Shown one piece after another: positions 44,501 to 53,824 of a DNA stretch of 64,000 bases (within the stretch, counting starts at the first letter, position 1; every line of letters starts with the position of its first letter). The stretch lies in the NCBI RefSeq assembly GCF_000295955.2, contig NZ_ALXE01000033.1, positions 1 through 64,000 of the forward strand. Reading direction: 5' to 3'. Origin of the DNA: Pantoea sp. A4. Lineage in GTDB: Bacteria > Pseudomonadota > Gammaproteobacteria > Enterobacterales > Enterobacteriaceae. The notes below the pieces were generated by a model, which was given only the letters and a program-made list of their open reading frames with translations, did no database searches and was not told the DNA's origin. The position numbers were made by a program, and so were the translations under genes.

Positions 44501-46602
44501 TGTGCAGCTCCTTTGACCGTTTGGCGTTCCAGCAAGAGATGACCTTCGCGTGTGCGACTAACGGCAAACAGTTCATCTACCCATGTGGTGGTTTCCGCAT
44601 CGGCCACTAACAGTGGGCCTGCGAGGTTGTCACGAAGATGTGCACGCGTGTAAACCGGCACCTGAATACGCTGCTGTTGCTGGGGGGAATAGATCTCTCG
44701 TTGCGTAATGGCTAAGGCTGGAGGTGTATCTTCAACGACGGCCGGGAAGGTAACCTCTGGCGCGGTGGTTGAAGCCGTAACGGTCCAGCTCATAGCCTCA
44801 ACGGCCACGTGATCGAGGCTTCTGCCATAGAGCTGGCGGTAGATCAGCGTGAATCGCTCGTGCAGCGCTATCACCGCCTGTTCGTCCAGGGTGTCACTTT
44901 CCAGCGCCACAGGAACCTCATGCCCTTGCCCGGCATAGCGCAGATAAACACTGCGCTGCAATGAAACGTCTGCGCCTGCATCCGCTTGCTGCACGATGCG
45001 CTTCGCCTGTTCGCTCAGCGTGGCCAGCAACGTGTTGATTGCCGCGAAATTGGCATTATCTAAGCGTTGATAAAAGCTGCGCACCGCCTGATAAGCCACC
45101 GGCGCCCACAGGAAACCCAGCGCAGAGCCAACGCCCGCAGCATGCGGTATGACTACGCGATCGATGCCAAGCTTAGTCGCAAGACGGGCTGCATGGAGTG
45201 GGGCCGCACCACCAAAGGCGATCAGCGTGTAGCTATCAACTTGCTTGCCGAGTTCGCTGGCATGCACGCGCGCTGCATTCGCCATGTTCTCAGCGATAAT
45301 TTCCGTCACGGCAAGCGCTGCGTCATCGGTGGCCAGTCCTAGCGGTTCACCAATCTGTTGCACGAGGGCCTGTGCCGCTTTGCTGACGTTCAGTTCTACT
45401 TTTCCGCCGGCAAAGCGGGCCGGATCCAGCAAGCCCAGTTGCGCATTAGCATCGGTTATGGTCACTAACTCGCCACCAAGGTTATAGCTGACCGGACCGG
45501 GCGCGGAACCTGCGCTGTCTGGACCGACTTGCAGGCGTTGCAGATTGTCGATACGGGCAATAGAGCCCCCTCCAGCACCGATCTCCACCAGATCAATCAC
45601 CGGAATGCGAATGGGTAGACCGGAGCCTTTTTGATGACGGTGCACACGACCAAATTCAAAGCTACGTGAAATTTGCGGCTGGAAATTATCGATAAAGCAG
45701 ATTTTGGCGGTCGTGCCGCCCATATCAAACGACAGCACTTTTTTCAGGCCAAGCTGGCTGGCAATGTTACTGGCAAGTATGGCTCCACCGGCAGGGCCGG
45801 ATTCCACGAGTCGTACCGGCTCGCTGATCCCATTTTCTAACGTGGTGATCCCCCCGCCGGAGGTCATCAGATAGGGCTGCACCCGAAGACCACGCGTGCG
45901 TAGCTGCTGTTGTAAGCGCTGCAGATACCCTGCAACCAAGGGCTGCACATAGGCATTCGCGGAAACGGTGGAGAGACGTTCATATTCGCGAATCTCCGGG
46001 CACACTTCGCTGGAGAGCGAGATAGTCACATTGGGCAAAAGGTCACGCAGAATTTCAGCGGTGCGCTGCTCATGTTGCGGATTGATAAAACTCTGGAGGT
46101 AGCCAATAGCGAGGCTTTCAATATTCAGCGCTTCCAGTTCACGCGCCAGCGCCACCACCTGGGGTTCGTTCAGGGGAATGCGCACGGTGCCTTGTGCATC
46201 AATACGCTCCTCCACGGTAAAACGCCATTCACGCGCCACTAACGGACGTGGCTTTTGCAGGAATACGTCATATTGCGCAAAGCGATCTTCTTGACCAATT
46301 TCTACCAGATCACGGAACCCTGCTGTGGTAATCAGCGCGGTACGCGCGCCCTTGCGTTCAATAAGCGCATTCGTCGCTAGCGTGGTCCCCAGTATCAACA
46401 GATCAATGGCGGCGAAATCCAACCCCGCCTGATGGAGTACTTCATCTATACCCGCAATCACTGCGCGCTCTGGTGCATCGGCGCTGGTCAATACTTTGGC
46501 TGAATATTGAATTGTGCCCTGTGTTAATACTATGTCGGTAAAGGTGCCGCCCACATCTACCGCTACCCGATTGGTGGGTTTTACTGCGTGTTTTTCTGAC
46601 AT
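44497..46602 (-). CDS. hydantoinase A / 5-oxoprolinase alpha-type subunit
   Basis: A 701-residue HyuA/OplaA-family protein with an actin-like ATPase fold. It has the N-terminal phosphate loop VDVGGTFTDIVL (residues 15-26), LILGTTLATNALIERKGAR, SSEVCPEIREYERLSTVSANAYVQP, the second phosphate loop VLSFDMGGTTAKICFID near 285, and SYTLIAFGGAAPLHAARLA. It phosphorylates the carbonyl of the cyclic substrate so that HyuB can hydrolyse it. Substrate class (hydantoin, 5-oxoproline, N-methylhydantoin) cannot be told. It is the first gene of the three-gene operon, divergent from the peptide permease genes with 225 bp between. Confidence 0.9.
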   Translation of the reverse strand: MSEKHAVKPTNRVAVDVGGTFTDIVLTQGTIQYSAKVLTSADAPERAVIAGIDEVLHQAGLDFAAIDLLILGTTLATNALIERKGARTALITTAGFRDLVEIGQEDRFAQYDVFLQKPRPLVAREWRFTVEERIDAQGTVRIPLNEPQVVALARELEALNIESLAIGYLQSFINPQHEQRTAEILRDLLPNVTISLSSEVCPEIREYERLSTVSANAYVQPLVAGYLQRLQQQLRTRGLRVQPYLMTSGGGITTLENGISEPVRLVESGPAGGAILASNIASQLGLKKVLSFDMGGTTAKICFIDNFQPQISRSFEFGRVHRHQKGSGLPIRIPVIDLVEIGAGGGSIARIDNLQRLQVGPDSAGSAPGPVSYNLGGELVTITDANAQLGLLDPARFAGGKVELNVSKAAQALVQQIGEPLGLATDDAALAVTEIIAENMANAARVHASELGKQVDSYTLIAFGGAAPLHAARLATKLGIDRVVIPHAAGVGSALGFLWAPVAYQAVRSFYQRLDNANFAAINTLLATLSEQAKRIVQQADAGADVSLQRSVYLRYAGQGHEVPVALESDTLDEQAVIALHERFTLIYRQLYGRSLDHVAVEAMSWTVTASTTAPEVTFPAVVEDTPPALAITQREIYSPQQQQRIQVPVYTRAHLRDNLAGPLLVADAETTTWVDELFAVSRTREGHLLLERQTVKGAAQ

Positions 46603-46827
46603 CCCTTCGCCTTTGCAAAGAATTGAAAGTGGAGGGCGTCATTAACTGACATCACATCAGGGATGACTACTGAGTATTTCGCGTTAGCTCAGTGAATATT
46701 TGCATAAGCTCGCTTACTTCCCGAATATCTTTATTTTGGCAATGCTTTTGCTGAATGATTATTAAGCCCTGAATACATCGCCTGCTAGTTTTGCTGCTCA
46801 CCAATATGCCATGCAAGGACGTCATTA
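46603..46827. promoter_or_regulatory. divergent promoter region of the hydantoinase and permease operons
   Basis: 225 bp separating hyuA (minus) from the DppB-like gene (plus). It contains a small inverted repeat ACTGAG (46669-46674) / CTCAGT (46688-46693) and two GAATAT motifs nearby. No regulator gene is adjacent, so control is by a distant or global factor. Operator identity is only a guess. Confidence 0.35.
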
Positions 46828-47817
46828 ATGCAGCGAGAACGCCATTGGTTGCTCTCATTTATGATAAAAACTGCGCTTCAGGTCGTGCCAACGTTTATTG
46901 GTATCTTACTGATCATGTTTATTATTCTCAAAGCAATCCCCGGGGATGCCGTTGACGTTTTGGCCGGTGAGTCTGGAGGCGCGAGTGCAGCCAGCATGGC
47001 CTTAATGCGCGAGCAATATGGTTTGAACTTACCCGCATGGCAGCAGTTCCTTAGCTGGGGACATCATATTCTGCAAGGTAATCTCGGGTTTTCGCCGCGC
47101 TTCAATACGCCAGTGACCACACTGATAGTCTCTCGACTGCCCGCAACGCTGGTTTTGATGATAGCGGCACAATTAGTCGCCTTAATGGCGGGCGTTTTGT
47201 CTGGTGTCATTATGGCGTTATTCGTTGGGCGTTGGCCCGACAGATTATTGTCCTTCGCCAGTTTACTGCTCTACTCATTGCCTGGTTTCTGGATTGGCTT
47301 AATGCTGCTGGTCTTATTCTCGGTACATTTAGGCTGGTTGCCGAGTAGTGGCAACATGACCATTGGCGCGAATTTGCAAGGCTGGGATTATCTGCGTGAT
47401 GTCATTTCACATGCGGTTCTGCCGGTCTTCTCGTTGGCGAGTTTCTTCCTGGCAATTTATGCCCGGCTGACGCGCGCCACCATGCTGGAGATTATGCACC
47501 AGGATTTCGTTCGCACTGCGCATGCCAAGGGACTTTCACCGCTGCGTGTCACGCTGGTGCATGTACTGCGCTGTGCATTGATCCCGCTGGTTACCGTGAG
47601 TGGCATGCATATCGCCACCTTGTTAAGTGGTGCGGCAGTGGTGGAAACCGTGTTTTCCTGGCCAGGCCTTGGCAGGCTGGCACTGGATGCGGTGATGGCG
47701 CGTGACGTCAATATTCTGTTGGGCATCTTGCTCTTCTCCTCTTTATTGGTGCTGATCGCCAACTTTGTGGTTGATCTCATCCATGCCTGGCTCGATCCGC
47801 GTATTGCGAGAAATTAA
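46828..47817 (+). CDS. peptide ABC transporter permease (DppB/GsiC type)
   Basis: A 329-residue inner-membrane subunit. The N-terminal helix carries the family motif TFIGILLIMFIILKAIPGDAVDVLAG. A conserved RYGLNLP-like REQYGLNLPAW segment follows, then the EAA loop VRTAHAKGLSPLRVTLVHVLRCALIPLVT near 230, which contacts the ATPase. AAGGA lies eight bases upstream of the ATG. It is first in a tightly packed operon whose next gene starts directly after its stop. It pairs with the DppC-like subunit. Confidence 0.92.
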   Translation: MQRERHWLLSFMIKTALQVVPTFIGILLIMFIILKAIPGDAVDVLAGESGGASAASMALMREQYGLNLPAWQQFLSWGHHILQGNLGFSPRFNTPVTTLIVSRLPATLVLMIAAQLVALMAGVLSGVIMALFVGRWPDRLLSFASLLLYSLPGFWIGLMLLVLFSVHLGWLPSSGNMTIGANLQGWDYLRDVISHAVLPVFSLASFFLAIYARLTRATMLEIMHQDFVRTAHAKGLSPLRVTLVHVLRCALIPLVTVSGMHIATLLSGAAVVETVFSWPGLGRLALDAVMARDVNILLGILLFSSLLVLIANFVVDLIHAWLDPRIARN

Positions 47818-48690
47818 ATGGCGACGCTTTCACTCCTTTCTGACAAAAACTCATCCACTCATCGTGCCCTGCGCCAGTTTTTACACAATCCTGCGGGCCT
47901 TATCGGTCTGCTGATTTTGCTTGCGGTGGTGGTCATGGCCGTCAGCGCTCCCTGGCTATATCCGGGCGATCCCCTTGACATGGTGGCTTCTCCTTTGCTG
48001 CAACCCGGCACGGATATGCAGTGGCCGTTGGGCACCGATGCAATGGGCCGCGATCTGGCGGCAGGGATTTTTCACGGTGCGCAAATATCGCTACTGATTG
48101 GCCTTGGCGCAACGTTGATTGGGTTGGCCGTTGGCACAGTGATGGGGAGCCTGAGCGGCTATTATGGCGGCGTCATTGACAATGTGATCATGCGGATTAC
48201 CACGCTGTTTCAGACCATGCCTGCGTTTTTGCTGGTTATTATTATTTTGGCCATCTCCACGCCCTCGGTTGAACTCATCACGATCAGCATTGGCATCACC
48301 ACCTGGCCAACCATTGCACGGCTGGTTCGCGCCGAATTTCGCAGCTTACGTGAGGCCGACTTTGTGCTCGCAGCACGCTGTCAGGGATTCTCATCTCTGC
48401 ATATCATTTTCCGCGAAATGCTGCCCAATGCGCTGCCCGCCATTATCGTGACGTCATCCGTGATGGTGGCATCAGCCATCCTGATGGAAGCCGCACTCTC
48501 ATTTCTGGGACTGGGTGATCCCAACGTCGTGAGTTGGGGATTTCTGATTGGCAGTGGCCGTGAAATGTTGCGTACCGCGTGGTATCTCACCGCCGAACCG
48601 GGCCTGGCGTTAGTCATCACCCTACTGGGGCTCAATTTGCTGGGTGATGCACTCAACGATGCCCTTAATCCAAGACTGAGTGAGCAATAA
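47818..48690 (+). CDS. peptide ABC transporter permease (DppC/GsiD type)
   Basis: A 290-residue second membrane subunit. It has the N-terminal helix LIGLLILLAVVVMAVSAPWLYPGDP and the conserved HWFGTD-like PLGTDAMGRDLAAGIFHGAQISLLIG. The EAA loop is DFVLAARCQGFSSLHIIFREMLPNALPAIIV, and SFLGLGDPNVVSWG is also present. It starts immediately after the preceding stop and overlaps the ATPase start by one base. Confidence 0.92.
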   Translation: MATLSLLSDKNSSTHRALRQFLHNPAGLIGLLILLAVVVMAVSAPWLYPGDPLDMVASPLLQPGTDMQWPLGTDAMGRDLAAGIFHGAQISLLIGLGATLIGLAVGTVMGSLSGYYGGVIDNVIMRITTLFQTMPAFLLVIIILAISTPSVELITISIGITTWPTIARLVRAEFRSLREADFVLAARCQGFSSLHIIFREMLPNALPAIIVTSSVMVASAILMEAALSFLGLGDPNVVSWGFLIGSGREMLRTAWYLTAEPGLALVITLLGLNLLGDALNDALNPRLSEQ

Positions 48691-50372
48691 TGCAGCCGCT
48701 ACTGAGCGTTGAGAATTTACACATCCAATTCGGCCAGCACGCGGCCGTTAATCACGTGAATTTTACCCTGGCGCGGGGTGAAATGCTGGCTTTGGTCGGT
48801 GAGTCCGGCAGCGGTAAATCAGTCACTGCCTTGTCGATCATGGGCCTGCTGAGCAATCAGGCAAAGGTGCAAGGCCGTATTCTTTTTGCTGGTCAGGAGC
48901 TGCTTAGCCTGCCGAAACCGCAATTACGTAGCCTGCGTGGCGATCAGCTTTCGATGATTTTCCAGGAGCCGATGACCTCGCTCAACCCCGTTTACAGCAT
49001 CGGCGCACAGATTGCAGAGAGCCTGCGCGTTCATCAGAACCTCAGTCGTCAGCAAGCACGAACCCGTGCCATTGAACTCTTAAATCTGGTCAACATTCCT
49101 GACCCGGCACGACGCGTGGATGATTTTCCGCATCAACTCTCCGGCGGTCAACGCCAGCGTGTGATGATCGCGATGGCCGTAGCCTGTGAACCCAAATTAC
49201 TCATTGCAGACGAACCGACCACCGCACTGGATATGACGGTGCAAACGAACATCATGTTGTTGCTGGACAAACTCCGCCGCGAGCTTTCCTTGGGTATTCT
49301 GATGATCACCCACGATCTGGGGCTGGTTTCACGGTGGGCTGATAAAGTGGCGGTGATGCATCATGGTGACATCGTAGAGCAGGGCCAGGCAGAAGCCATT
49401 TTCAGCGCTCCTGAACATGACTATACGCGTGGGCTGATGGCCGCTTCGTTGTTGGGCGAGAACGATCTGCACTACCGACAGCGCTTACTGACGGAAATTC
49501 GTCACGAGGGTGGCGCACAATTTCATTTACACCAGCCCGTCATGTTGCCTTTTGCGCCATTAATCCAGGAGAAGCGCCGACCCGCTTTGCTGTCTGTTAA
49601 CGACCTTAACGTGAGCTATAAACAGGGCCGAAAAGCGATACCCGCGCTGAAACAGGTGAGTTTTGAGCTCTACCGTGGTGAAACACTGGGATTAGTGGGG
49701 GAATCCGGTTGCGGAAAATCGACGCTTTCACGCACCTTATTAAGGCTGCTCCAAAGTGATAGCGGCAATATTTTGCTCGATGGCGCGGATATCACCCATC
49801 AACCTGAAGCGTCTTTGAAGACACTGCGTAAAAGTGTGCAGATGATTTTCCAGGATCCTTATGCCTCGTTAAACCCGCGCCACACCATTTTTACGATTCT
49901 CGATTCGGTGCTGCGATTGCACGATCCTCTGCCTGCCGCACAGCGATTGCAGCGAATACACGCCATGCTTGACCGCGTGGGGTTGCCTAAACAATCCCTG
50001 CATCGCTATGCCCATGAATTCTCAGGGGGTCAGCGCCAACGTATTGGCATCGCCCGTGCGCTTATCGTCAAACCCCGTTTAGTGATTTGTGATGAAGCCG
50101 TTTCTGCGCTGGATGTCTCTGTTCAGGCGCAAATTCTCAATCTGCTGCTGGAAATGAAGCAGGAGTTTGGTCTTAGCTACTTGTTTATTTCCCACAACCT
50201 TGGCGTGGTGAGATACATGTCGGATCGTATTTTAGTGATGCAACAGGGAGAGATTGTGGAGTCTGGCGCCGTCGAGCAGATCTGGTGCCAACCCCAGCAT
50301 ACATACACTCAACAACTGCTTTCGGCAGTCAAAGGTGAGAGTGATATCCCTTTCATAAAACGCTCTGCCTAA
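48690..50372 (+). CDS. peptide ABC transporter, fused DppD-DppF-type ATPase (GsiA/YejF-like)
   Basis: A 560-residue protein with two complete ATPase domains in one chain. Domain 1 has Walker A GESGSGKS near 35, signature LSGGQRQRV near 155 and Walker B LLIADEPTTALD. Domain 2 has Walker A GESGCGKS near 345, signature FSGGQRQRIGIAR and Walker B LVICDEAVSALD. Each half carries the oligopeptide-type extension after the D-loop. It powers the DppBC-like permease. The fused form is as in the glutathione importer GsiABCD. With the binding protein and hydantoinase it forms an uptake-and-cleavage unit for a peptide-like or cyclic amide substrate. Confidence 0.93.
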   Translation: MQPLLSVENLHIQFGQHAAVNHVNFTLARGEMLALVGESGSGKSVTALSIMGLLSNQAKVQGRILFAGQELLSLPKPQLRSLRGDQLSMIFQEPMTSLNPVYSIGAQIAESLRVHQNLSRQQARTRAIELLNLVNIPDPARRVDDFPHQLSGGQRQRVMIAMAVACEPKLLIADEPTTALDMTVQTNIMLLLDKLRRELSLGILMITHDLGLVSRWADKVAVMHHGDIVEQGQAEAIFSAPEHDYTRGLMAASLLGENDLHYRQRLLTEIRHEGGAQFHLHQPVMLPFAPLIQEKRRPALLSVNDLNVSYKQGRKAIPALKQVSFELYRGETLGLVGESGCGKSTLSRTLLRLLQSDSGNILLDGADITHQPEASLKTLRKSVQMIFQDPYASLNPRHTIFTILDSVLRLHDPLPAAQRLQRIHAMLDRVGLPKQSLHRYAHEFSGGQRQRIGIARALIVKPRLVICDEAVSALDVSVQAQILNLLLEMKQEFGLSYLFISHNLGVVRYMSDRILVMQQGEIVESGAVEQIWCQPQHTYTQQLLSAVKGESDIPFIKRSA

Positions 50373-50472
50373 AGATAAAAATCATTGCCCCGTAAATCCT
50401 CGCCATCGGATTAACGCCTACCGGCGTGACAGCAAGACGCTGCCACGCACCGGTTTCCCCGCGATCAAATGA

Positions 50473-51906
50473 CTAAACAGACGGGGCATCAGCCCGGGTG
50501 GCAATCGCGCCTTGGGGTGTTTCTTCTGTTTGATTTACCAGGCTAGAACGCTGCCAATCCGTGCGAGCAAACAAAACTACGGCCACCACCGCGATCAACA
50601 GATTGGTGATCGGGAATGCATACCACAGCCCGGAGATGCCGAGCGAGGTGGAGTGCGAGAGCACCCAGGCCAGCGGGATCAGCACCACCCATTGCGAAAC
50701 CAGTGCCAATATCATGGTGGTCATGGTGCGTCCCATCGCGCGGAAAGCACCGTTAATCACCATCTGTAACCCGATCAGGCCGTAACTGGGGCCAACGATA
50801 TGCAGAAAATGGCTGCCCTGTTCGATAACCTGCGTCTGATGGGGGACGAAGAAGGCCACAATATCGGAGGCAAAAATAAAGGCGCACAGGCCCACCAGCG
50901 TCAACGCGACAAAGGCGATGAGGGCACTTAAACGCCCGATTGCCTGCGCCCGCCTGAAATGGCCTGCGCCAATGTTTTGGCCCACCAGCGTTGCCGTCGC
51001 TATCGACATACCAATCGCCGGCACAATCACCAATGCATTGATGTTGTTGACCACGCCGTAGGCGGCCGTCACGGTGGTTCCCAGCACGGCAACCAGCGCC
51101 ACCATTCCGCTGGCGCTCAAGGCATGCGCACAAAGCTCAATAGATGCTGGCACCCCAAGCCGCAGGACGGACTTTAAGAGATCGAGGCGAGGTCTCATGG
51201 CGCGAAAATGGACTTTAAGCACCACAAAACGTGAATGCAATACGACAAGCCCAGCCACCATGGCGATACCCTGGCTGATCAGCGTCGCGATGGCCGCTCC
51301 CGTTACGCCAAAGGCAGGGAGCGCTCCCCAACCGTAGATCAATAACGGGTCCAGCACCGCATTCAGGAACAGGGTGCCTAGCGTTATCATTAACGGGATG
51401 CGGACTTCACCTGCGCCTCTCATCAGTGACTGCAACATCGCAAACCCAAAGGTAAACACCATGCCGCTGACGATCACCCGCAGAAAACTCAGCGCCAATG
51501 CGAAAATATCGTCTTGCGTGCCGAGGGTTCGCAGCAGCGCGGGCGACAGCAGATAAGCCCCTGCGGAAATCGGGATACCGAACAGCAGCGCCAACATAAA
51601 GACCTGCGAGGCAATCGTATTCGCCTCATGATGCCGGTTAGCCCCGATATACTGTGCAACCAGCGTCGCTCCCGCCACGCTAAAGCCGATCCCCAGAGCA
51701 AAAACGAGAAAAACGATCGGCTGACTGACCGATATCGCGGCAACGGCTTTGTCCCCCAGACGGCCAACCCAGAAAGCATCCACCATGATGTAACCGGATT
51801 GCAGGAGATTGGCGACAATCACCGGGACACCAATTTGGGCCAGAGAACGCAATATTGAACCTTGAAGCAACGTATTTTTTTCGCTGCCAGAAATATCAGT
51901 GACCAC
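50473..51906 (-). CDS. MATE-family exporter of the NRPS cluster
   Basis: 477 residues from a GTG at 51906, preceded by AAGGA with eight bases spacing; the frame is open further upstream but overlaps the MaoC gene. There are twelve hydrophobic helices in two similar halves, with GVPVIVANLLQSGYIMVDAFWVGRLG and AISVSQPIVFLVFALGIGFSVAGATLVAQYIGA typical of the N-lobe. GVPASIELCAHALSASG begins the C-lobe. MATE proteins export cationic or amphipathic drugs using proton or sodium gradients. As the last gene of the nonribosomal peptide operon it is the probable product exporter or self-resistance factor. Confidence 0.9.
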   Translation of the reverse strand: MVTDISGSEKNTLLQGSILRSLAQIGVPVIVANLLQSGYIMVDAFWVGRLGDKAVAAISVSQPIVFLVFALGIGFSVAGATLVAQYIGANRHHEANTIASQVFMLALLFGIPISAGAYLLSPALLRTLGTQDDIFALALSFLRVIVSGMVFTFGFAMLQSLMRGAGEVRIPLMITLGTLFLNAVLDPLLIYGWGALPAFGVTGAAIATLISQGIAMVAGLVVLHSRFVVLKVHFRAMRPRLDLLKSVLRLGVPASIELCAHALSASGMVALVAVLGTTVTAAYGVVNNINALVIVPAIGMSIATATLVGQNIGAGHFRRAQAIGRLSALIAFVALTLVGLCAFIFASDIVAFFVPHQTQVIEQGSHFLHIVGPSYGLIGLQMVINGAFRAMGRTMTTMILALVSQWVVLIPLAWVLSHSTSLGISGLWYAFPITNLLIAVVAVVLFARTDWQRSSLVNQTEETPQGAIATRADAPSV

Positions 51907-51952
51907 GCAGTGTTTCCTTAGGTTGAAAGCGACGAAGCACTTATTGTTCTGT

Positions 51953-52495
51953 TTAACAGGTCGCGGAGGGATCTTTTTCCCGCAAAATAAGTAAATTTCC
52001 GACCAGCTCTTGCCGTATTTTATTATCCTGACCAATGGTTGAAATATGAATGCTCACCCCGGCGCGGTCTGGACGGGCGGGAGAACGTGTGATTTTCGTG
52101 ATAGTGGCGCTGATTCGCAGTCTGTCTCCGGGCCGCGTCGGCCGGTGCCAGTTAATTTTCTCCACGCCGGTACCAATAATCCCCTGCGCCAACGGCAGGC
52201 TTTTCACCAGGAGATTCATGGTGATACTGACCGTAAGCCAACCGCTGGCCGTCAGGCCATTGAAGATAGAGTCTTTCGCCAGCTCATCGTCCATATGAAA
52301 AGGCTGAGGATCATATTTGGACGAGAATGCCCTGATCTCATCAGCGCTGACATAATATTCATGGCTGTGAAAAACCTGTCCCACTTTAAGGGCATCCAGA
52401 TGCAATCTGTCAGGAATAATATCCGTTACCTCACTGCCTGAGGCGTATTCACCGGTGTGATTAAAATAGTCTTTTGCAGAAGTTCCGTTATACAT
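51953..52495 (-). CDS. MaoC-like hot-dog hydratase
   Basis: 180 residues from ATG 52495 (GAGG nine bases upstream; GTG 52501 is an alternative). It is a single hot-dog domain with the hydratase motif SSKYDPQPFHMDDELAK (catalytic Asp/His), GLTASGWLTVSITM and NWHRPTRPGDRLRISATI. MaoC/PhaJ-type enzymes hydrate enoyl-CoA or enoyl-ACP to (R)-3-hydroxyacyl thioesters, or dehydrate in reverse. In this cluster it could supply a 3-hydroxy fatty acyl starter, or act on a carrier-bound intermediate; both are inferences. It lies between the glycosyltransferase and MATE genes. Confidence 0.82.
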   Translation of the reverse strand: MYNGTSAKDYFNHTGEYASGSEVTDIIPDRLHLDALKVGQVFHSHEYYVSADEIRAFSSKYDPQPFHMDDELAKDSIFNGLTASGWLTVSITMNLLVKSLPLAQGIIGTGVEKINWHRPTRPGDRLRISATITKITRSPARPDRAGVSIHISTIGQDNKIRQELVGNLLILREKDPSATC

Positions 52496-52522
52496 ATTCA
52501 CAAACCTCTTTTATTTATTCTT

Positions 52523-53788
52523 TCACAGCAAGCCCCAATGCTGCAGTTCCGTAATGGTGTTATCTACGCCGTTCTCAACGCTGATTTTTTGCCTGAGCGT
52601 ATGCGCGCATTGAGCCACCTCCGGGGAAAAACTTTTCTGCAGGGCATTTTCAATGTCACCTTCCTCGATGCGTTTGACATTGAGGCTGCCGCCGCTGACC
52701 CCCAGCATCTCCAGCTGCCATGCCCAGTAAAACTGGTCATAGATAAAGGGCATAACGACCTGTGGTGCTCCGGCGCGTGCGGCGGCGGCTACGGTGCCAC
52801 TGCCTCCGTGGTGGAAGACGGTTTTCACGCGTGCGAAAAGCCATGAGTGAGACACGTTCTCCACGCAAAACACGCCCGGCAGATTGGCTGCCGCAATCAA
52901 TGCCTTATTAAGCGCCCCCCCGCCGGTCATGATTACAGCACGCAGACCTGAACGTTTAATGACGTTGATGATTTTTTGCGTCAGACTTTCGGGATCAACG
53001 CAGACCATACTGCCAAAACCGATATAAACCGGTTTCTCACCGCTGACGATAAACTGCTCCAGCTCCGGTGAAACGCCTTGTGTACTGCTCATTTCACCGG
53101 ACAAGCTGCCCGCTATCTTGATGGAGGCTTCCGGCCACTCCTCTGGCCTTGGCACTAAATACGGGCTAAACGCATAAATGATTTTTCTGGAATCATAGAC
53201 TTTGTCGGACCAGGGGCCGCCCCACTTCCAGGCGGGAAGCCCCAGGTTAGCCCGGCACGCTGCATAGGACTTCGCCACAACACGCCACATCACAAGGCGT
53301 AGTACTTTGCTGAGCGCGATATTGAGAAACCCCGGCAGCCTGATGATGGGCTTCAGGAAAAGGGGCGGTATGGAGCGTGACGGCGTTAAAGGGGCGAAAT
53401 AGAGAGAGACCACCGGGATATCAAACTTTTCGCCAACAGACAGGGCGAGGGGAACCGCCTGATTCGCAGCAATGATCAGGCGGCTACCTTGCACAGCCTG
53501 GGTGGCTTGCTCGACCCACAGCGACATCAGTTTATCGACCACGCCGGACATTTTTTTCGCGGCCTTATGGGCCGAGTCACCGTTCATCAGGCCTTGCTCC
53601 ACCTGACGCGCTTCGGGAAGGTCGAGATCCCATTGGTCATACTCCAGTCCCTCGTCGGTCACGATTTTTTCGTTTCTTTCGCCCGACATGATGGCGCACT
53701 GATGCCCCATCTGTTGCAGCCGTTTACCCAGTACAATAAAGGGGCGAATGTCGCCCATAGAACCCGCGGTGAACAAGGATATTTTCAT
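52523..53788 (-). CDS. UGT/MGT-type glycosyltransferase (GT1)
   Basis: A 421-residue GT-B enzyme. The N-terminal domain begins ISLFTAGSMGDIRPFIVLGKRLQQMGHQ, typical of sterol and antibiotic glycosyltransferases. The C-terminal donor domain has VYIGFGSMVCVDP, ENVSHSWLFARVKTVFHHGGSGTVAAAARAGAPQVVMPFIYDQFYWAWQLEMLGV, where the HHGGSGT and DQ residues bind the nucleotide sugar. There is no signal peptide; it is cytoplasmic. It sits 36 bp after the P450 gene, so it most likely glycosylates a hydroxyl on the peptide product, perhaps one made by the P450. Glucose is a common donor sugar in this group, but the sugar is not determined. Confidence 0.9.
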   Translation of the reverse strand: MKISLFTAGSMGDIRPFIVLGKRLQQMGHQCAIMSGERNEKIVTDEGLEYDQWDLDLPEARQVEQGLMNGDSAHKAAKKMSGVVDKLMSLWVEQATQAVQGSRLIIAANQAVPLALSVGEKFDIPVVSLYFAPLTPSRSIPPLFLKPIIRLPGFLNIALSKVLRLVMWRVVAKSYAACRANLGLPAWKWGGPWSDKVYDSRKIIYAFSPYLVPRPEEWPEASIKIAGSLSGEMSSTQGVSPELEQFIVSGEKPVYIGFGSMVCVDPESLTQKIINVIKRSGLRAVIMTGGGALNKALIAAANLPGVFCVENVSHSWLFARVKTVFHHGGSGTVAAAARAGAPQVVMPFIYDQFYWAWQLEMLGVSGGSLNVKRIEEGDIENALQKSFSPEVAQCAHTLRQKISVENGVDNTITELQHWGLL

Positions 53789-53824
53789 CGAATACCGCCC
53801 TTATATGCGCGGCAAACCGCTAAA

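Noticed and set aside
44398..44610. Small plus-strand frames over the hyuA/hyuB junction and other operon joints
   Set aside because: Antisense to strong genes, without ribosome sites or recognisable composition.
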